Below, piece after piece: positions 37,009-45,936 of a stretch of DNA of 64,000 nt. A model generated the notes under the pieces. The model was not told the origin of the DNA. It ran no database searches and worked only from the letters and a program-made list of their open reading frames with translations. This DNA is from an uncultured Clostridia bacterium (GTDB lineage: Bacteria > Bacillota > Clostridia > Christensenellales > Aristaeellaceae), in contig CAKUKE010000005.1 of NCBI GenBank assembly GCA_934662505.1, positions 62,001-126,000 on the forward strand, read 5' to 3'. How positions within the stretch are numbered: position 1 is the first letter of the stretch; each line of letters starts with the position of its first letter. Position numbers and translations under genes: made by a program.

Positions 37009-39519
37009 TCAGTACACCAGCGTGTTGTTGGCGATGTAATCGGCCCACTCGGTGTCATCGTAGTTGTAGGTGATGAATTCCAGACCGCCGAAGCCCACCA
37101 GCGTGAGGTAGGTATCGCTGCCCTGGTTGACCTTCTGAGAGGTCAGACCGGCCACGTTGCGATAGTACAGGGAGGTGGTGGTGAACCAGTTCAGCAGCGC
37201 ATGCTCGATGCCGGCGCCGATCTGGCAGCGGGTGTCGTAGGAATAATCCGCAAACTTGCCGACCGCGTTGAGGATGGTGGGCACGTCCTTGACGTTGTTG
37301 TTGGCCCACATGGCCCAATGCTGCAGGGTGTCGGTCACAACGCCCTTGTCGCCGAAGTCGAAGGTCACATCGATGGCAGAGGTGTCAAAGCCGTATTCAT
37401 TCTGGTTGCCGGAACCATCGGCCGCGTCGCAGTAGCAGGAGTAGAAGGTGCCGAAGGGATTCATGGTCGCGCCGCCCCAGGTGGTGAAGATCATGTCCGC
37501 GCCGCCGGAGTTCATGGTGTTGTAGTAGTCGGTGTCCACGGTCATGGTCATGCTGACCTTGCCTTCGAACTTGGTGCCTTCGCAGGCTTTCTTCAGCTGC
37601 GCGTCAAAGTAGTTGAACATCTGAGTGTAGGTGGTGTCGTTGGAGTACATCCGGATGTCCAGGGTGATGTCAGCCTTGCCGTCCCAGATGCCCGCTTCGA
37701 TCGCCTTGTCGGCAGCGGTGGCCATCAGCGCCTGCGCCTTGGCCATGTCGTAGCCGGTCATGGCTTCGTACGCTTCGTCCAGCGTGGCATATTCCTTGCC
37801 CTCACCGTATTCCATGTCGAACAGCTCCACCAGGGCTTCCTTGGCGGGCTCGCTGTCACGATACAGAGCACCGGTGAAGGGATCGTAGCAGTACATGTAG
37901 TTCAGCAGACCGTAACCGGCGGTACCGGCCGCGGTGTAAGCGGTGGCAAAGTCGTTGGCGTCTATCGCGAAGGCAAAGCCCTTGCGGAACTCGTCCACAG
38001 CCAGAATCTGGCTGTTGGTGCCATGCTCAACCAGCTTCTCATAGTTGGTGTTGAAGGTCAGCTTGGTGGTGTAGGACTGGGGAGTATAGCTGATATACTT
38101 GCTGGAAGCATACTTGGCCATATCCTCGTTGGTCAGGCTCACGCCGTCGATCTCGCCCTTTTCAAAGGCCAGCACGGCGGTGGCATGCTCAGCGATCACG
38201 CTGACGACCATCACGTCGGTCTGATACTGACCCTTATGGTTGCCGTCCTTGTAGCCGTACCAGTTCTCGTTGCGGGACAGGGTGTATTCCTTGTCCAGCT
38301 GGAAGCTGGTCAGCTTGTAGGGGCCGTAGGAAACGCTGGTTTCCAGGCTGCGGCAGTAGTTGCTCTTCACGGTGTCGGCTTCTTCTTCGGTTTCCACCTC
38401 GGCGCCGTCCTTGTAGAAGGTCTTGCAGGCTTCGTACTTGTCCTTTTCAACCAGGAAGTTGCCGCTCAGGTTGTAGGGCACATAGAAGGCGGGGTCAGCC
38501 ACGGGCTGTTCCAGAATGAAGTCGATGGTGTAGTCGTCGATCTTCTTGAAGCCCACGTCATCCCAGGTCACGTTGGCGGCCACGTTGGCGGTCACCAGAT
38601 AGTCGGGAGCGTTGCCTTCATAGGCCTGACCGGCAGCCAGATAGTTTTCGTACAGGTACTTGGCGGACACCCACGCTTCGTCGCCGTTTTCATCTTCCAC
38701 GGCGGTGTCGCGGTACATGGTGTCATCGGTCACGGACACGTACTGGGGAGCGGGGTTGCCTTCAGCATCCAGCGCGCCGGTGACGCCCCAGAAGTCCATG
38801 TTCAGCAGCACATCGGTGCCGGCGGCCAGCAGATCGGCAGCGGGCTCGGTGATGGCGTCATAGGTGGTCTTGCCGGCGTACAGATAATTCTTGGCGTTGA
38901 CGATGGAGAAAGTGCCATCGTACCAGCTGTCGGCACGGCGGTTGAGGATCTTGGGATTCAGCTGCTGCTGCATGGAGTACACAAAGTCATCGGCATTCAC
39001 GGCCACGCCGTCGTCGAAGGTGATATCCTTGCGCAGGGCGATACGCCAGGCCTTGGCGGTCTCGCCTTCTTCAATGCCGTACTGACCCACGTATTCGCTG
39101 GTCACGTCCACAGGCATTTCAGCGGCCATTTCCGGCACCACGGAGTAACCGGTCTTGCTGCTGTTCATCTTGAAGTTGTAGAAACCGCTGATGATGTAGT
39201 CCGCAATGGCGGAGTCCTCGTTGGTTTCCCAGCTGAGCACGTCCCAGTTCATGCTGGAAGTGATGGCGCTGGTATAATCGTTGTAGGTATACACCTTTTC
39301 ATCGGTGTAATCCTTGCCTTCTTCGCCGGCATACACATCGCTGGTCACTTTGCCGCCACCGGCAGCCACCGCTTCCAGATCGATCTTACCGCCGTCAAAC
39401 GTCCGCTCGCCTACATCGTAGGAATCGGCCGGGGTGAAGGCGGCATCCTCGGCAAAAGCCGCGCAGGACGCGACCATGACGAGCGCCATCACCATGGCGA
39501 GAAGTTTCTTCATCTTCAT
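37009..39519 (-). CDS. oppA: Oligopeptide ABC transporter substrate-binding protein, enlarged
   Basis: 836 residues from the ATG at 39519 (MKMKKLLAMVMALVMVASC), with AAGGAGGG about 8 bases upstream; a longer frame to 39564 lacks this. The signal sequence contains a VASC lipobox, so it is probably a lipoprotein; AFA is an alternative SPase I site. It belongs to SBP_bac_5: TSSMNWDVLSWETNEDS, WRIALRKDITFDDGVAVNADDFVYS, YGPYKLTSFQLDKEYTLSRN and IDGVSLTNEDMAKY. OppA-like proteins are usually 530-620 residues, so there are 200 or more extra, partly in an acidic N-terminal segment (residues 25-75) and partly in the middle (e.g. LEQPVADPAFYVPYNLSGN and nearby). First gene of the opp operon. Confidence 0.93.
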   Translation of the reverse strand: MKMKKLLAMVMALVMVASCAAFAEDAAFTPADSYDVGERTFDGGKIDLEAVAAGGGKVTSDVYAGEEGKDYTDEKVYTYNDYTSAITSSMNWDVLSWETNEDSAIADYIISGFYNFKMNSSKTGYSVVPEMAAEMPVDVTSEYVGQYGIEEGETAKAWRIALRKDITFDDGVAVNADDFVYSMQQQLNPKILNRRADSWYDGTFSIVNAKNYLYAGKTTYDAITEPAADLLAAGTDVLLNMDFWGVTGALDAEGNPAPQYVSVTDDTMYRDTAVEDENGDEAWVSAKYLYENYLAAGQAYEGNAPDYLVTANVAANVTWDDVGFKKIDDYTIDFILEQPVADPAFYVPYNLSGNFLVEKDKYEACKTFYKDGAEVETEEEADTVKSNYCRSLETSVSYGPYKLTSFQLDKEYTLSRNENWYGYKDGNHKGQYQTDVMVVSVIAEHATAVLAFEKGEIDGVSLTNEDMAKYASSKYISYTPQSYTTKLTFNTNYEKLVEHGTNSQILAVDEFRKGFAFAIDANDFATAYTAAGTAGYGLLNYMYCYDPFTGALYRDSEPAKEALVELFDMEYGEGKEYATLDEAYEAMTGYDMAKAQALMATAADKAIEAGIWDGKADITLDIRMYSNDTTYTQMFNYFDAQLKKACEGTKFEGKVSMTMTVDTDYYNTMNSGGADMIFTTWGGATMNPFGTFYSCYCDAADGSGNQNEYGFDTSAIDVTFDFGDKGVVTDTLQHWAMWANNNVKDVPTILNAVGKFADYSYDTRCQIGAGIEHALLNWFTTTSLYYRNVAGLTSQKVNQGSDTYLTLVGFGGLEFITYNYDDTEWADYIANNTLVY

Positions 39520-39584
39520 GTGGTTTTCCCTCCTTGAAAAATGTTCATCTGCCCGCTTTTTCATATGCCGCAGGTGATTGTAGT

Positions 39585-39613
39585 ATTATATATCACTCAA
39601 TTCGGAAAATCAA
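39585..39613 (-). promoter_or_regulatory. Promoter of the opp operon
   Basis: Minus strand TTGATT, 17-base spacer, TATAAT, about 65 bases ahead of the oppA start. Confidence 0.85.
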
Positions 39614-39957
39614 TAGTCAAAGGTGCCTGTTTCGCCCTCTTTTTTTGTATTTTTATAATTTTTTTGTTTGAAGACGGTTGTTTTTATTGACAATATTCCC
39701 CATTTTCCCCCGTTTTCGCTTATTTTTATAATATTTTATGCATTTTTATTCTCATGCATATTCATCCCTCCTCTCCTGCATTTGCTCCCAAAAAACAGAA
39801 AAAATACAACAGATACACTCCCTGTGCGCCTTTCGCCCTGCAGTTTTCACCCGCCGTTCCTTCATTTTTGCGGTTCTGTTACCGTCCGCCCGCCACGTCC
39901 CCTGTTTTCGCCGTGCCGCAGCGCTGTTTTACTGGTTCGGCTGCTGTTTTTTGCTGG
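39614..39957. other. AT-rich non-coding region between opp and the 40.1-kb gene
   Basis: Strikingly T-rich on the plus strand compared with the GC-rich genes around it (repeated TTTTTATAAT-like runs near 39655 and 39720). Short open frames here are not protein-like. I see no gene. Confidence 0.5.
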
Positions 39958-39992
39958 TTATCCACCATTTATCCACCGTATATTGTGGAAAA
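39958..39992 (+). promoter_or_regulatory. Cluster of three DnaA-box-like sites
   Basis: Two direct TTATCCACC 9-mers (39958-39966 and 39969-39977, 11 bases apart) and one inverted TGTGGAAAA (39984-39992). Each is one mismatch from the DnaA box TTATCCACA. They stand about 40 bases before the promoter of the next gene, in AT-rich DNA. Binding is inferred. Confidence 0.45.
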
Positions 39993-40033
39993 GTGTCTTT
40001 TTCTTTACAAAAGCAGAATCTTTTTCAGGGCGA

Positions 40034-40068
40034 TTGAAATTGTATTCTGTGTGTTGTATAATACAACA
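40034..40068 (+). promoter_or_regulatory. Promoter with palindromic operator over the -10 box
   Basis: TTGAAA (40034-40039), 17-base spacer, TATAAT (40057-40062). The -10 is the centre of a perfect 17-base palindrome TGTTGTATAATACAACA (40052-40068). A dimeric repressor bound here would block the promoter; the regulator is not identified. Confidence 0.75.
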
Positions 40069-40110
40069 TATTGTCGAAATTTGTCATGTTCTGCACGGAG
40101 GATGAAGGGT

Positions 40111-40593
40111 TTGAGAAGCGAAATGATCGCGGCGGCAGGGTGCGTGTGTCTGCTGGCCGCGCTGAGCCTGTGGCTGGGCGCAAGGGTTTCCCGGCAGCGG
40201 CAGCTGCTTTCCATGGAACGCATGCGGGGAAGCGCGCTGTACGCCGACCTGTACGCGCTGGTGTGCATCGCCCGGCAGCACGATCTGGACGAGGTGCGTG
40301 TGGAGCGGGACCGGGTCTCCTTTTTCTCCATGCAGCCCGCCGGATGCCTCGGCCGCTTCGACCTGACCGTAGGCGGGTACCGTTATCTGAACGACCGTCA
40401 GGTGCTGGCGCTGTCTCAGGTGCTGGCCATGGATCTGCCCGTCCTCCAGTCCGACTGGAATTACCGCCTGCGCAGGATCCGGGTGACCCGCCCCAACGGC
40501 ATGCAGGACGACGCCTACATCTACTCCGCCCGGAGCCCCTACAAAGCCCGCCTTCTTGCCGCCCGCCGGCAGCAGGCGCGCACGGTGGAGTAA
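40111..40593 (+). CDS. Short membrane-anchored protein of unknown function
   Basis: About 160 residues. In-frame starts are ATG 40102 (GGAGG directly against it, too close), TTG 40111 (GGAGG 9 bases upstream, chosen) and ATG 40123. One N-terminal membrane helix (MIAAAGCVCLLAALSLWLGA) is followed by a small soluble domain (SALYADLYALVCIARQHDLDEVRVERDRVSF, QSDWNYRLRRIRVTRPNGMQDDAYIYSA in part). I do not recognise it. It is transcribed alone from a promoter overlapped by a palindrome, with DnaA-box-like sites upstream and a terminator at 40747. Confidence 0.7.
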   Translation: MRSEMIAAAGCVCLLAALSLWLGARVSRQRQLLSMERMRGSALYADLYALVCIARQHDLDEVRVERDRVSFFSMQPAGCLGRFDLTVGGYRYLNDRQVLALSQVLAMDLPVLQSDWNYRLRRIRVTRPNGMQDDAYIYSARSPYKARLLAARRQQARTVE

Positions 40594-40746
40594 GCCGCAG
40601 CCGGAACCGCCGTCTCCGCTCTGCACGGATCAACGTCGTCTCTGGCGGAATAAAGTCTCTTTTCAAAAGACGCGGACGCACCCTCCGCCGGCTCCGTCTC
40701 TCCGATTCCGAACCGGCGGCCGTCTGATTGATCATCAAAAGCACAA

Positions 40747-40783
40747 CAAAACCGCCCCTCCGCAGCGAAGGGACGGTTTTTCC
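40747..40783 (+). terminator. Terminator of the 40.1-kb gene
   Basis: AAAACCGCCCCT and AAGGGACGGTTTT pair with one mismatch around CCGCAGCG, followed by TTTTTCC. Confidence 0.8.
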
Positions 40784-41037
40784 TTTTTCAATTTTTACCC
40801 GCAAGCGCCGATTCCGGTGGTGGACGACCCCGCAGCAGCTTATCGCACTGACGAAATCGGGTACCCCCTGCGCAGACAGAAGAAGCCGCTTCTGCGCCGT
40901 TATCCTTTAGGAAGTCCTGCGCCCCCCTGCGCAGACGGAAGGAGCGACATATGCCAGTCGCGGTCGCGCCAGTGAAATGGGTTGCCACTGTGCAAGCGCA
41001 GGATACAGCGGCGTTGTCTCCGTGCAACGCACCGCAG
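40784..41037. other. Non-coding stretch before the 61-bp repeat array
   Basis: Contains a short duplicated phrase CCCCCTGCGCAGAC (near 40865 and 40925) and looks like decayed repeat sequence. No frame has gene-like composition or a ribosome binding site. Confidence 0.4.
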
Positions 41038-41322
41038 CGTCGATGACCCCGCACCGGCGCGAAATGAAGGATGACTCAACTGGACAAGACGGGCGTACCA
41101 TTGATGACACCATGCAGGCACAGAATGCAGAATGACCCAGCTTGGCAAGACGGGGCGCAGTGTCGCTGTTCCCACGCCGGCGCGAAATACGGAATGACTC
41201 AACTTGGTAAGACGGGCGTACCGTCGATGGCACCGCGCTGGCACAAAATGCCGGATGACCCGGCTTGACAAAACGGGCGCACCGTCGATGACAATGCGCT
41301 GGCACAAAATGCAGGGCGTTTG
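41038..41322. repeat. Tandem repeat array, period about 61 bp, 4.6 copies
   Basis: Units start near 41038, 41099, 41159, 41222 and 41283 (lengths 61, 60, 63, 61 and a partial). Shared phrases are CGTCGATGACACCGCGCTGG, CACAAAATG, GGATGACTCAACTTG and CAAGACGGGCGTAC. Unit lengths are not multiples of three and units differ at many positions, so this is not a coding repeat and not a CRISPR array. Confidence 0.8.
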
Positions 41323-41496
41323 AATTTCTTTTCCGTGTCAGTGCAGCTCCGCACCGCCTCGCGCGCAGCAGATGTCCTCGGCGTGCTCAGGTCTGGGAGA
41401 CGTCCCCCCGCCACGGCCTGTGAACGTGTACCCGAACGTTCAGCGCCGCCTGCATCCGGGTCGGTTTGCCCGTTCTCGCGCAGTGTGCCGCATAAA

Positions 41497-41524
41497 ACAA
41501 AAAACCAGCCGTAAAGGGCTGGTT
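41497..41524 (-). terminator. Terminator of tRNA-Thr
   Basis: Minus strand AACCAGCC / GGCTGGTT stem with CTTTAC loop, followed by TTTTTTG, starting 3 bases after the encoded CCA. Confidence 0.95.
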
Positions 41525-41527
41525 CTT

Positions 41528-41603
<76 letters not shown>

Positions 41604-41739
41604 ACTTGCCTGACAGGCAACAATGGGATTATAACACAGTGCCGCAGAAAGTGCAAGTACTTTTTGAAAAAAATGTCGGCGCCTGCAACCGGGCAGCGTC
41701 GCCCGGCGCGCCGTTGCCTTTGGACGTCTATCCGCCGCC

Positions 41740-42080
41740 GAATAGACAACCCGCCGCAGCCCCTTTTGTCCGCTCTGCACGCCGACGCGCAGCGCAACGC
41801 CGCCCTGCCGCGCCCCATCCGGCGCAGCAGAAACGACCCGCCACACGCCTCCCGGTTCAGGTTTTCCACGCCAATGCGCAGCGCAACGCACCGCCACCCT
41901 GCCGCGCCCCATCCGGCGCAGCGGAGACAACCCGTCATGCGCCTCCCGATTCAGGTTCCCCATGCCGGTGTGCAGCACGCACACCGCCGCCCTGCCGCGC
42001 CCCATCCGGCACAGCGGAGGCAACCCGTCATGCGCCTCCCGATTCAGGTTTCTCACGCCGCCGCGCAACGCGTGCGATAC
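41740..42080. repeat. Tandem repeat array, period about 90-94 bp, about 3.5 copies
   Basis: Units start near 41777, 41867, 41961 and 42054 (90, 94, 93 bases and a partial), with a faint earlier part from 41740. Shared core: CCTGCCGCGCCCCATCCGGC, then GCAGCGGAGACAACCCGTCA and GCGCCTCCCGATTCAGGTT. Because unit lengths shift the reading frame, the open frames through it are chance. Confidence 0.8.
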
Positions 42081-42209
42081 CGTCTTTTCGGTCCTGTATA
42101 TCGCCTATATCGCCAACGCCGACGGTTGCTTCACGTCCTCATGGGTTTGTTGCCGCCCACCCTGATTTTTCCCCCGTTTCCCACGTCAGCGCAAAGTGCA
42201 GACAACAGT

Positions 42210-42239
42210 GAGGGAGCCCCGGATCGCCGGGGCTCCCTC
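42210..42239. other. Strong 13-bp perfect hairpin
   Basis: GAGGGAGCCCCGG / CCGGGGCTCCCTC with an ATCG loop and no T-run on either side. It follows the repeat array and may be a transcript end or a structural element; no adjacent gene clearly owns it. Confidence 0.55.
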
Positions 42240-42583
42240 AGAATTCATTTTACAATATCAAGCGAGTATGTCTGCCGCCGGCAACCCCTGTTGGACGCTC
42301 CTGCCGTGTCTCCACCCGCCCACGCGATGAAGGAGCTCCGGCTGGAGCGCATGTCAGCGCAGATCGCACGTTCTCCTCCGCCCATGCATCAGGGGGAGAA
42401 ACGCCGCTCACGAAGGAGCAGAAGGCACTGCGTTCAGCCGCCGCACATGCGGCGAGAAAATACCCCCACCGCTGCTCCATCAGAGCGCCATCCTTTCCGG
42501 CGATCTGATTTTTCCTCCGTTCGCGCGACAGGGCGCCCCCGTCGTTTCATGCGACTGCCGCTTTCCCGCTTTTCGCCGCCTGT
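42240..42583. other. Non-coding stretch
   Basis: No gene, terminator or promoter that I can support between the 42.2-kb hairpin and the end of the interrupted repeat protein. Confidence 0.4.
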
Positions 42584-44242
42584 TCAGACCACAGGGGTCA
42601 GCCGAACCGCCTGCACCGGCGCGTCCGCGTCATCCGGGAAGGTCAATGTAATGGAAACATTGCCGTCCTCCGCCGCCGCGTCAAGGAGCGTTTCCGTCCC
42701 ATCGGGCGCCAGCAGGGTCAGCGTGTATCCCTCCACAAGAGACGCAGGCAGGGTCACCACGACCGCGCCCTCCGGCTGCACCGGCGCGCCCTTGATCTCA
42801 AAGCACACCGTCAGGAGCTGCACGTCCTGCCCGACGCTGCCCAGCCGCACCACCAGATCGCCCGCAGGCGCTTCATAGCGGCTTTCATAGAGGGCGGCGG
42901 TCTTCTCGGCCATGAGCAGGCGTTCGCCCTCCGCCACGCGGCCGCAGACCGGGCAGACCATGACGGTCAGCGCCGTTTCCGCTTTGTTTTCCGCATCCGC
43001 ATACACGGTGTACTCCGTCATCCGGCAGGCGACTTGCGCCGTCTCGCCGCAACGGACGCAGCGGGCGGTATGCTCCGCGCCCTCCGCTGGCTGCCACTCC
43101 CCGTAGCGGTGATACAGCGCAGGGGTCTCGCCGTCCGTATAGCTGTGACCGCAGCGGGCGCAGGTGTGAAGGGTATAACCCTTCTGATCGCAGTTGGGCT
43201 CGATCACCTCCACCCGCTCGTCATGACCGAGGGCGCTGCCCTCATCGTTCACGGTATCCTTCGCACCGCAGCCCGCGTGATCGCATACCGCCGTCTTCGT
43301 CCCGTCCGCAAGACAGGTCGCGTCCCCGTTGGACACGTAATTTGTAAAGCTGTGTCCCAGCGCCGTGCCCTCGTCCGTCACGGTCTTCTCCGCACCGCAG
43401 CCCGCGTGATCGCATACCGCCGTCTTCGTCCCGTCCGCAAGACAGGTCGCGTCCCCGTTAGATACGTAATTTGTAAAGCTGTGTCCCAGCGCCGTGCCCT
43501 CGTCCGTCACGGTCTTCTCCGCACCGCAGCCCGCATGGTCACACACCGCCGTCTTCGTCCCGTCCGCAAGACAGGTCGCGTCCCCGTTGGACACGTATTT
43601 CGTAAAGCTGTGTCCCAGCGCAGGAAGGGTCTTGCCGCAAATATCGCAGACAGCGCTCTGGGTGCAGGTGGGGAAGTGGGTGTTCTTCGTATCGCCGCCA
43701 ACGGGAACGACCGTGGGCTCCGGCACCGCGCCTCCCTCGTCGCCGGGATCCTGACGCGAGGCGTTCATGCTGTGGTCGCACGCTTTGCCGCAGGATTCCC
43801 GGGCGCACACGCCGTCCCGGTTGTGCCAATCATGCCCCAGAGGGTCTGAGGGGAGGTATACATAGGGATGTACGGTATACGGAACGCCGTCGATATCCAC
43901 TTTCAATTCATTCTGCCACGCATCGAAGCGTAAATTGCCACGATTCTCACAGGTGGCCTCCATGTCTGTCACGCTGTAATAGAAGGTCACTTCCTTATAA
44001 GGCACCTGAATGGTCTGAAAGACATCGTCGCATTTATTGCACGTAACATAGCCGGTCGTGTCATACACTTCTACCGTAAACGACGCAGGGACAGGACGAC
44101 CCGCTTCATCCGTCTGGACGGACACCGGCAGATCGATCAGGGACGATGATACATAAAGCTAGTGTACGTGATCGGCCAGCGCACTTCCGCAGCAAAGCAG
44201 CAGCGCCAGCACCGGAAGCAGGAAAAAAACCTTTTTCTTCAT
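42584..44242 (-). pseudogene. Secreted Cys-rich repeat protein interrupted by an in-frame TAG after the signal peptide
   Basis: A start at 44242 with AGGAGGG 9 bases upstream gives a clear signal peptide (MKKKVFFLLPVLALLLCCGS, then ALA), three to four residues more, and then TAG at 44159-44161 (codon 28). The same frame continues without interruption for about 524 more residues to a TGA at 42584. The downstream part has CxxC pairs (CNKCDD, CARCGHSY, CVRCGE, CPVCGR) and three nearly identical 43-residue repeats (YVSNGDATCLADGTKTAVCD) of a type seen in clostridial surface proteins, then a beta-rich C-terminus. No internal start has a ribosome binding site, so the export signal and body must be joined through the TAG. 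Either this is a recent nonsense mutation or the codon is read through. The function is unknown. Confidence 0.8.
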
Positions 44243-44684
44243 GAGCAGATCCCTCCTTATTGATACCATGCCGCCCGTGCCCCCGGCGCATGCGGCAAAT
44301 GTGACGACAGCCCACCGGCTGCCATGTCCTGAGCCCTTCTTCGAGCACCGTCCAGATGCAAAGCGACGTGCGCCGCACCCGGCGGCAGCCGGCGACCTGT
44401 AAAAACGGACGGCTCCGCGTTCAGCCCGTTCCGGGGCTGCGGGCATGGGAAATGGCAAAGTGTGCCTGCCCTCCGCGCCCGGTCATGCGAAGCCGCGTTT
44501 TTCAGCCCCCGGCAGCATCGGCTTTCTCCCGTTTCCTCGCCGCCCCGTTCCGCAGACGTGGGAAGGCTGCCCCTTTCAGCGCCGGGAGACCGAACCTTCC
44601 ATCTCTATCCAATTTACCTGAAAATCCGCCCCCTGTCAACCTGACCGGCGCGTCCTTTCACGCAGATTACAAGTTATTTCATGC
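44243..44684. other. Non-coding stretch
   Basis: About 440 bases between the interrupted gene and the mreB terminator. No convincing frame, RNA or promoter was seen, though the promoter of the interrupted gene should lie here. Confidence 0.4.
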
Positions 44685-44707
44685 AAAAACCGACCCGGAA
44701 GGGTCGG
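44685..44707 (-). terminator. Terminator of the mreB-like gene
   Basis: Minus strand CCGACCC / GGGTCGG with a TTCC loop, then TTTTTG, 12 bases after the stop. Confidence 0.92.
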
Positions 44708-44719
44708 TCGTCTGCATCG

Positions 44720-45742
44720 TTATACGGTCTTGCGCCGGCGGTCGCCCACAAAGCGGCCGTACTCGCTCCAGTGCTCCAGCGTCATGCCGCAGCCCCGCGC
44801 CACCGATTCGTGCGGATCGTCCGCCAGACGGCAGTCGATCTTGAGGGTCTGGGACACGGCCTGACACAGCATGCCCAGCTGCGCGCCGCCGCCGGTGAGC
44901 ATGATGCCCCGGTCAAAAATATCGGCCGCCAGTTCGGCAGGGGTCTGCTCCAGCACCGCGTGGATGCTCTCCATCAGCTCGGCCAGCGGCTCGTCCATGG
45001 CCTCCGTCACCTCGTCGGAGGTGATGCGCATCACCTTGGGCAGCCCGGAGATCAGGTTGCGCCCCGACACCTCCATATACAGCTGCTCCGGCAGCCGCAG
45101 GGCGGAGCCGATGTTGATCTTCAGATCCTCCGCGGTCACCTCGCCGATGACCATGTTGTGCTTGCGGCGGATGTAGCGGATGATGGCGTCATCCAGCTGG
45201 TCGCCGGCGATCTTCACACTGTCGCGCACCACGCACCGCCCCATGGAAATGACGGCGATCTCCGTCAGCCCGCCGCCGATATCCACGATCATGGAGCCGT
45301 AGGCCTCGCCCACCTGCATACCCGCACCGATGGCGGCGGCGATGGGACGCTCCATCAGCTGCGTGCGGCGGGCGCCCGCCTCAAACAGGCTGCTGGTGAT
45401 GGAATGGCGCTCCACCTCGTTCACCCCGGCGGGCAGCGACAAAATGACCCGGGGACCGCCGAACAGGTGCTTGCCAATGACCTTGCCCACAAAATAGTTG
45501 AGCATGGTGGCGGTCAGTTCAAAATCCGCGATCATACCGTCCCGCAGGGGGCGCATGGCCACGATGTTGCCCGGGGTGCGACCCAGCATGCGGTGCGCCT
45601 CCTCGCCCACCGCCAGCACGTTGCGGGTATCCCGGTCAATGGCGATGACGGCCGGTTCATCCAGCACCACGCCCTTGTTTTTGCCGTAGATGACCACGCT
45701 GGCCGTGCCCAGATCCACGCCGATATCCAGTACCTGCGCCAT
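44720..45742 (-). CDS. mreB: MreB/Mbl-family actin-like cell-shape protein
   Basis: 340 residues, normal for MreB. Actin-fold motifs: phosphate-1 IGVDLGTASVVIY, LDEPAVIAIDRDT, AVGEEAHRMLGRTPGNI, phosphate-2 MIVDIGGGLTEIAVIS, the ERHSITSSLFEAGARR segment and adenosine motif GIMLTGGGAQLGML. It forms membrane-bound filaments that guide wall synthesis. It stands alone, without mreC or mreD, as is common for the extra paralogues Mbl and MreBH, so which paralogue it is cannot be decided. The ATG follows AAGGAGAG. Confidence 0.92.
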   Translation of the reverse strand: MAQVLDIGVDLGTASVVIYGKNKGVVLDEPAVIAIDRDTRNVLAVGEEAHRMLGRTPGNIVAMRPLRDGMIADFELTATMLNYFVGKVIGKHLFGGPRVILSLPAGVNEVERHSITSSLFEAGARRTQLMERPIAAAIGAGMQVGEAYGSMIVDIGGGLTEIAVISMGRCVVRDSVKIAGDQLDDAIIRYIRRKHNMVIGEVTAEDLKINIGSALRLPEQLYMEVSGRNLISGLPKVMRITSDEVTEAMDEPLAELMESIHAVLEQTPAELAADIFDRGIMLTGGGAQLGMLCQAVSQTLKIDCRLADDPHESVARGCGMTLEHWSEYGRFVGDRRRKTV

Positions 45743-45936
45743 GAAAAAAACTCTCCTTACCGGACGGTTCAGGAGCCGCCGAAGCCGCCGAAGCGGCCGT
45801 ACCCGCGGCTCGTTCCCTTAATAAATCATGGTTGTATTCGACGCTGCTCTTGTTTTTCCTTCTTTTTGGGATTTTTTAGGCTTTCTCCCCCCACTTTCAG
45901 AAAAAAACGCGTCGAATTTTGTCGTTTGAAAACCAC

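Noticed and set aside
39614..39992. Chromosomal replication origin
   Set aside because: DnaA-like boxes are few and imperfect, and dnaA, dnaN, gyrB, rpmH or similar genes are not nearby.
44106..44378. Separate 90-codon gene upstream of the repeat protein
   Set aside because: It is in a different frame from the clear signal peptide and ribosome binding site at 44242; composition is Arg/Cys-rich shadow.
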